Positions 60,544 through 64,000 of a stretch of 64,000 nt of DNA are shown here, one piece after another. Where the stretch lies: NCBI GenBank assembly GCA_020073465.1, contig JAIQFC010000026.1:19500-83499 (forward strand), in the 5' to 3' direction. The DNA is from Terriglobia bacterium. GTDB taxonomy: Bacteria; Acidobacteriota; Terriglobia; Terriglobales; Acidobacteriaceae. The notes under the pieces were generated by a model that did not search any database, was not told where the DNA came from, and saw nothing but the letters and a program-made list of their open reading frames with translations. Position 1 is the stretch's first letter. Each line of letters begins with the position of its first letter. The position numbers and the translations under genes are program-made.

Positions 60544-60624
60544 GCAGTTCTCAGCCGCCAGTTCTCAGTTCTCAGTTGAACTGGCCGAAATACTGAGAAC
60601 TGAGAACCGAGAACTGAGAACTGC
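60544..60624. repeat. GAGAACT heptamer palindrome between tRNA-Gln and prs
   Basis: GCAGTTCTCAGCCGCCAGTTCTCAGTTCTCAGTT on the left and ACTGAGAACTGAGAACCGAGAACTGAGAACTGC on the right, around GAACTGGCCGAAAT. It ends two bases before the prs ATG, so it takes the place of a normal leader. The family is also at 45577-45624. Confidence 0.9.
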
Positions 60625-60626
60625 CT

Positions 60627-61673
60627 ATGGCCACTTTGGTGACGTCGACGGAGAAGACGGAGAAGAAGGCCGCGCCAGTGCCTGACGAAAAGTCCGAACG
60701 GAAGGCACGCGGCCGCGTGGACGAGAAGTTCAAAATCTTCAGCGGCACGGCGAATGAGGCCTTGGCCGACGAGGTCTGCCACTTCCTGGGAATGAGTCGC
60801 GGTCAGGCCCAGGTGATTCGGTTCAAGGACGGCGAGTGCTACGTTCAGATCCAGGAGAACGTGCGCGGCTGCGACGTGTTCGTGGTTCAGCCCACGTGCC
60901 GTCCGGTGGACGAGCACCTGATGGAGTTGCTGTTGATGATCGATGCGCTCAAGCGTGCCTCGGCGCGGCGTATCACGGCGGTGATTCCATATTTCGGGTA
61001 TGCCCGGCAGGACCGCAAAGACAAGCCGCGCAGTCCGATTTCCTCGAAGCTGGTGGCCGATCTGCTGACGACCGCGGGGGCTCACCGGGCTTTGATTGTC
61101 GACTTGCACACGCCGCAATTGCAGGGTTTTTTCAATATCCCGGTGGATCACCTGTTTGCTTCGCCGGTGCTGGTGGATCACTTCCGGAAGCTGAACCTTC
61201 CGAACCTGACCGTGGTTTCTCCGGATGCAGGTGGTGTGGAGCGCGCGCGGTTTTTCGCCAAGAAGGTGGATGCGGCGCTGGCCATCGTCGACAAACGCCG
61301 CGTGGAAATGAATGTGGCGGAAGTGATGCACGTGATCGGCGACGTCAACGGCCGGACGTGCTTGATCATCGACGATTTGATCGACACCGCCGGCACGCTG
61401 GTGAAGACCGCGCAGGCGCTGCTCGACAACGGCGCAACCGACGTTTATGCCTGCGCTTCGCACGCGGTGCTGTCGGGGCCGGCGGTGGAGAATATTCACA
61501 GTTCAGTGATTAAGGAGGTCGTGGTCACGAACACGATTCCCCTGAACGCCGAGGCCGATGCTGCGCGTACAGAAAAGGGAGGCAAGATTACCGTCCTCTC
61601 GATCGCGGGATTGATTGGCCGCGCCATTCAGGCCAATCACGAAGAGACTTCAGTCAGTAAATTGTTTACCTAG
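60627..61673 (+). CDS. prs: Ribose-phosphate pyrophosphokinase
   Basis: 348 residues. It makes PRPP from ribose 5-phosphate and ATP for nucleotide, His and Trp synthesis. Features are FSGTANEALADEVCHFLG (about 38-55), RFKDGECYVQIQENVRGCDVFVVQP, PYFGYARQDRKDKPRSPISSKLVADLL (flexible catalytic loop, about 125-150), VDLHTPQLQGFF (about 158) and the PRPP loop CLIIDDLIDTAGTL (about 248). The first 30 residues are a charged Lys/Glu-rich extension not found in most homologues. No Shine-Dalgarno is visible because the heptamer palindrome abuts the start. Confidence 0.96.
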   Translation: MATLVTSTEKTEKKAAPVPDEKSERKARGRVDEKFKIFSGTANEALADEVCHFLGMSRGQAQVIRFKDGECYVQIQENVRGCDVFVVQPTCRPVDEHLMELLLMIDALKRASARRITAVIPYFGYARQDRKDKPRSPISSKLVADLLTTAGAHRALIVDLHTPQLQGFFNIPVDHLFASPVLVDHFRKLNLPNLTVVSPDAGGVERARFFAKKVDAALAIVDKRRVEMNVAEVMHVIGDVNGRTCLIIDDLIDTAGTLVKTAQALLDNGATDVYACASHAVLSGPAVENIHSSVIKEVVVTNTIPLNAEADAARTEKGGKITVLSIAGLIGRAIQANHEETSVSKLFT

Positions 61674-61701
61674 ATAGGAATCGAAGACAGGATAGGAATT
61701 T

Positions 61702-62430
61702 ATGGCAACCGCATTGGAAACGAACATTCTGGAAGCGCAACCGCGCGAGGCTGGGAATAAGAACGATGCGCGGCGGGTGCGCCGTGACGGCAAGATCCCC
61801 GGCGTGGTGTACGGAGCGGGCAAGGACTCGCAGTCGGTAGCGGTCGATCCGCGGCAGGTGATGCGCATTCTGCACTCGGAGAGCGGCCACAACACGATTT
61901 TCGATCTCACCCTGAACGGCGGTGAGCGCACCAAAGCCATGATCGTGGACTGGCAGTACGAACCGATCAAAGGCAAGCTGCTTCACATCGACCTGCAGCG
62001 CATCGCCATGGACAAGGCGCTCAGAGTCTCGGTGCCCATCTTCCTGAAGGGCGAAGCGGAAGGGGTGAAGACGCAGGGCGGCATTCTGGAGCAGATCCTG
62101 CGCGAAGTCGAGATTGAGTGTCTGCCGGCTGACATTCCCAGCCACATCGACGCGGATGTGAGCCACCTGGTTTTTGGCACGGTGTTGCGCGTGTCGGATT
62201 TGCCACGCAGCGGGAAACTGAAATTTCTCACGGACGCGAATCAGCCGGTTGCACACGTAACCTCCGTGAAGGAAGAAGTCGTGGCCACGCCGGAAGCGGC
62301 GGCAGCGGAAGCGGCGGCAGCTCCAGCCGAGCCCGAAGTTATCAAGAAAGGCAAGCAGGAGACCGAAGAGGAAGGCGCCGAGGCCGTGGCGGAGAAACCG
62401 GAGAAGGCCGAGAAGAAGGAGAAGAAGTAG
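61702..62430 (+). CDS. rplY: 50S ribosomal protein bL25 (CTC/TL5 type)
   Basis: 242 residues. An N-terminal 5S-rRNA-binding L25 domain (about 5-95: ARRVRRDGKIPGVVYGAGKDSQSVAVD) is followed by the beta-rich TL5 domain (about 100-190, with LEVEIECLPADIPSHIDADVSHLVFGTVLRVSDL pattern). The last 45 residues are Ala/Glu/Lys-rich (EAAAAEAAAAPAEPEV...EKKEKK) and probably disordered. It follows prs by 28 bases and precedes pth, the usual prs-rplY-pth order. Confidence 0.96.
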   Translation: MATALETNILEAQPREAGNKNDARRVRRDGKIPGVVYGAGKDSQSVAVDPRQVMRILHSESGHNTIFDLTLNGGERTKAMIVDWQYEPIKGKLLHIDLQRIAMDKALRVSVPIFLKGEAEGVKTQGGILEQILREVEIECLPADIPSHIDADVSHLVFGTVLRVSDLPRSGKLKFLTDANQPVAHVTSVKEEVVATPEAAAAEAAAAPAEPEVIKKGKQETEEEGAEAVAEKPEKAEKKEKK

Positions 62431-62444
62431 CTTCGTGGTGATTC

Positions 62445-62490
62445 GGCCGGGCTTCGCCTTGGCCGGGCGGACGAGGCGTCCGCCGCTCCA
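62445..62490. repeat. Palindromes between rplY and pth
   Basis: GGCCGGGCTTCGCCTTGGCCGGGC followed by GGCGGACGAGGCGTCCGCC with CTCCAC tail. The second hairpin has the GAGG loop of the family at 1222 but different, complementary arms. Confidence 0.7.
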
Positions 62491-62507
62491 CGGATCAGGA
62501 TGGTGGC

Positions 62508-63089
62508 GTGAAGCTGATCGTCGGTCTCGGCAATCCCGGTATCGAGTACCAGTTCACGCCGCATAACCTGGGCTTCCTGGCGGTTGATCGCATCGCCGGT
62601 GACTTGGGCATTGAAGTGCGAAACCGGCAATGCCGGGCGCTAACGGCGCGAGTAGTGATTGAGGATGTGCAGGTACTCCTGGCCAAGCCTGAGACCTACA
62701 TGAACCTCAGTGGTCTGTCGGTCGGGGAACTGGTCAGGAAGCATGAAGTGAAGCCGGAGTCGGACCTGATCGTGATTCAGGACGAACTGGACTTTCCGCT
62801 GGGCACACTGCGGATTCACACGCGGCGCAGTTCGGCGGGGCACAACGGCATCGAGTCGATCATCGGGGTGCTGGGAACGAAAGACTTCCTTCGCATCCGG
62901 ATCGGCGTGGCGCCGGAGCACAAGGTGGAAGACGGCCAAAGCTACTTGCTGGCGCCGCTGCGTAAGCCACAGCTTAAGGTTGTCGATGGAATGCTCGACA
63001 CTGCGGGAGATGCAGTGAAGATGATTTTGAAGGAAGGCCCGGCGGCGGCGATGAACCGCTTCAACCGGAAAGAAGAAAGTGGTCAGTGA
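62508..63089 (+). CDS. pth: Peptidyl-tRNA hydrolase
   Basis: 193 residues from GTG 62508. It frees peptides from stalled peptidyl-tRNA. VGLGNPGIEYQFTPHNLGFLAVDRIA (about 5-30, catalytic His), KPETYMNLSGLSVGEL (Asn, about 63), VIQDELDFPLGTLRIHTRRSSAGHNGIESI (catalytic Asp about 89; GHNG about 108) and FLRIRIGV are all present. The last residues Ser-Gly-Gln and the TGA stop are read from the GGTCAGT repeat array that follows, so the original C-terminus was probably altered. Confidence 0.96.
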   Translation: MKLIVGLGNPGIEYQFTPHNLGFLAVDRIAGDLGIEVRNRQCRALTARVVIEDVQVLLAKPETYMNLSGLSVGELVRKHEVKPESDLIVIQDELDFPLGTLRIHTRRSSAGHNGIESIIGVLGTKDFLRIRIGVAPEHKVEDGQSYLLAPLRKPQLKVVDGMLDTAGDAVKMILKEGPAAAMNRFNRKEESGQ

Positions 63090-63158
63090 TTAGTGGTCAG
63101 TGGCCAGCAAGAGACGCGAAATTTTCTGGTCACTGACCACTGACCACCAGTCACTGGA
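63079..63158. repeat. GGTCAGT heptamer palindrome, copy 2 (pth-rpsF gap)
   Basis: AGTGGTCAGTGATTAGTGGTCAGTGGCCAG on the left, CTGGTCACTGACCACTGACCACCAGTCACTGG on the right, around CAAGAGACGCGAAATTTT. It starts inside pth, supplying its stop codon, and ends about 15 bases before the rpsF ATG. Confidence 0.92.
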
Positions 63159-63172
63159 TTTGGAGATAGCGA

Positions 63173-63583
63173 ATGAATCGTACTTATGAGCTGATGTTTA
63201 TCGTTCGTCCCGATATGACGGACGAGGATCTGGACAAACTGATTTCGACGTTGGGTTCGGCGGTGCCGGCTTCTGGTGGGACGGTGAAGAGCGTGGAAAA
63301 GATGGGTAAGCGCCGCCTCGCCTACACTGTGCGCAAGTTTCACGACGGGCTGTACATCCTGATGACCGTCGAGGGCGGAGGCGCAGTGATTCACGAACTG
63401 GAGCGCCGTTTGCGCGTGACCGAACCGGTGATCAAGTTCCTCACGGTGCGCATCGACGAGGAACAGAAGCGCCTCGACAAGATCAAGGCTCTCCGCGACG
63501 CGCGCAAGAAGGTGAGCGCGCAGCCGGCGGCTGCGGCGGAAGAGGCAGCAACGCCCGCGGCGGAAACTCCGGCGACGGCATGA
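63173..63583 (+). CDS. rpsF: 30S ribosomal protein bS6
   Basis: 136 residues. Core S6 (about 1-95): YELMFIVRPDMTDEDLDKLI at the N-terminus, VEKMGKRRLAYTVRKFHDGLYILMTVEG (about 44-70) and VTEPVIKFLTVRIDEEQKR. A 40-residue Ala/Glu/Lys-rich tail extends the usual length. It binds 16S rRNA with bS18, encoded next. A Shine-Dalgarno TGGAG lies eight bases before ATG 63173. Confidence 0.97.
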   Translation: MNRTYELMFIVRPDMTDEDLDKLISTLGSAVPASGGTVKSVEKMGKRRLAYTVRKFHDGLYILMTVEGGGAVIHELERRLRVTEPVIKFLTVRIDEEQKRLDKIKALRDARKKVSAQPAAAAEEAATPAAETPATA

Positions 63584-63587
63584 AGAA

Positions 63588-63675
63588 CAGTGGCCAGTGA
63601 CCAGTGGTCAGTGGCCAGCTCTAGTGCACAAAGGCAATTTGACCGGCCACTGATCCCTGACCACTGGCCACTGAT
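63588..63675. repeat. GGTCAGT heptamer palindrome, copy 3 (rpsF-rpsR gap)
   Basis: CAGTGGCCAGTGACCAGTGGTCAGTGGCCAG on the left and CCGGCCACTGATCCCTGACCACTGGCCACTGAT on the right, around CTCTAGTGCACAAAGGCAATTTGA. It fills the gap of an otherwise tight ribosomal operon. Confidence 0.92.
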
Positions 63676-63696
63676 TTGAAGAGTTGAAGGAGAGTT

Positions 63697-64000
63697 ATGG
63701 CTGACGAAACTAGAACCTCAGCGCCCGCGGCCGAACGGCCGGCCGGCGACGCACCTCGCGAGGGACAACGCTCGGGTGGGGATGGCCCACGCGGAGATCG
63801 TCCGCGCTTTGGAGGCCGCTCTGGACCCGGCGGACCCCCGCGCGAAGGTGGACGCAAGTTTTTCCGGCGCAAGAAAGTCTGCAAATTCTGCGTGGAAAAA
63901 ATCGAGAACATCAACTACAAGGATTACCGGCTGCTCGGCCAGTTCGTGGCCGAGAGCGGCAAGATCGTGCCGCGGCGGTTGACGGGCGTGTGCTCGCCGC
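63697..64000 (+). CDS. rpsR: 30S ribosomal protein bS18 (3' end cut by window)
   Basis: 101 codons visible from ATG 63697; AAGGAGAG lies about five bases upstream. A Gly/Arg/Pro-rich N-terminus (about 1-48: [22 protein letters not shown]) precedes the conserved core [52 protein letters not shown] and the later cysteine in GVC are the zinc-binding (C+) form. The N-terminal extension is about 40 residues longer than the E. coli protein. It binds with bS6 in the 30S platform. Confidence 0.97.
   Translation, partial: MADETRTSAPAAERPAGDAPREGQRSGGDGPRGDRPRFGGRSGPGGPPREGGRKFFRRKKVCKFCVEKIENINYKDYRLLGQFVAESGKIVPRRLTGVCSP

Overview
This 64 kb window looks like a chromosomal segment of an Acidobacteriota bacterium, probably Terriglobia or Koribacter-like. 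That placement is my inference. It rests on high GC, the mix of housekeeping genes with acidobacterial-type families (a malectin-domain protein with a regulator-like N-terminus, a winged-helix protein fused to membrane segments, GxxExxY and four-helix-bundle proteins, a membrane spermidine-synthase-like protein), and an unusually dense population of small palindromic repeats. There is no prophage, recognisable transposase, CRISPR array or rRNA operon. One tRNA (Gln, anticodon UUG) is present.

Layout. 1-1.3 kb: 5' part of a TonB-dependent receptor behind a cobalamin riboswitch. 1.3-4.7 kb: DUF374 acyltransferase, PilZ protein, fabF-acpP. 5-9.2 kb: dtd, a GT39-type glycosyltransferase, folP, a YeaO-like protein, a cytochrome c lipoprotein. 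9.3-15.4 kb: selA, DUF488, acpS, a membrane spermidine-synthase-like protein, an MCE/MlaD protein. 15.6-19.1 kb: DUF1634-TauE exporter pair, lipA, kbl. 19.5-22.2 kb: malectin regulator-like protein and a TPR protein. 22.2-25.8 kb: pyrC and pyrB split by a GxxExxY gene, then a zinc-ribbon membrane protein. 26-30.8 kb: tandem secreted paralogues, a GH3 hydrolase, a four-helix-bundle gene, miaA and a 53-residue membrane protein. 30.8-35.4 kb: winged-helix membrane regulator, DUF4097-like protein, a VapBC-type toxin-antitoxin pair, M13 peptidase. 35.5-41.2 kb: TonB protein, Gfo/Idh oxidoreductase, DMT protein, DinB, lpxI-lpxA-fabZ (lipid A). 41.2-49.3 kb: M20 peptidase, exported methyltransferase, tatA, maf, amidohydrolase, lepA, dnaB. 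49.5-52.4 kb: acyltransferase, a possible 6S-like RNA, quinone oxidoreductase. 52.8-60.5 kb: PIN/TRAM protein, a pentapeptide-like glycine-rich protein, ispD-ispF, a glutamine-amidotransferase-like hydrolase, ispE, tRNA-Gln. 60.6-64 kb: prs-rplY-pth-rpsF-rpsR, a translation/nucleotide cluster cut by the right edge.

The most striking layer is the repeats. First, at least four unrelated heptanucleotide families (units near GGTCAGT, GAGAACC, TTAGGTC, GATTGTT) recur as short imperfect tandem arrays, usually as inverted pairs. One inverted pair encloses a four-helix-bundle protein gene (29.1-29.6 kb). A different family with a 9-10 nt unit brackets a GxxExxY gene inserted between pyrB and pyrC (23.5-24.1 kb). 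Gene-less palindromic copies sit between essential genes and even supply the stop codons of miaA and pth. My proposal is a group of small mobile elements with microsatellite-like inverted ends, some carrying a small cargo gene. Second, GC-rich palindromes of the REP type, some with covarying arms around a GAGG loop, have entered the reading frames of selA, ispE and a class-I glutamine amidotransferase without breaking the frame, much as Rickettsia palindromic elements do.

Functional themes are envelope and lipid A synthesis (acpP, fabF, fabZ, lpxA, lpxI, DUF374, MCE, tatA, TonB), cofactors and isoprenoids (folP, lipA, ispD/E/F, acpS), pyrimidines (pyrB/C) and translation (dtd, miaA, lepA, pth, rplY, rpsF, rpsR, prs).
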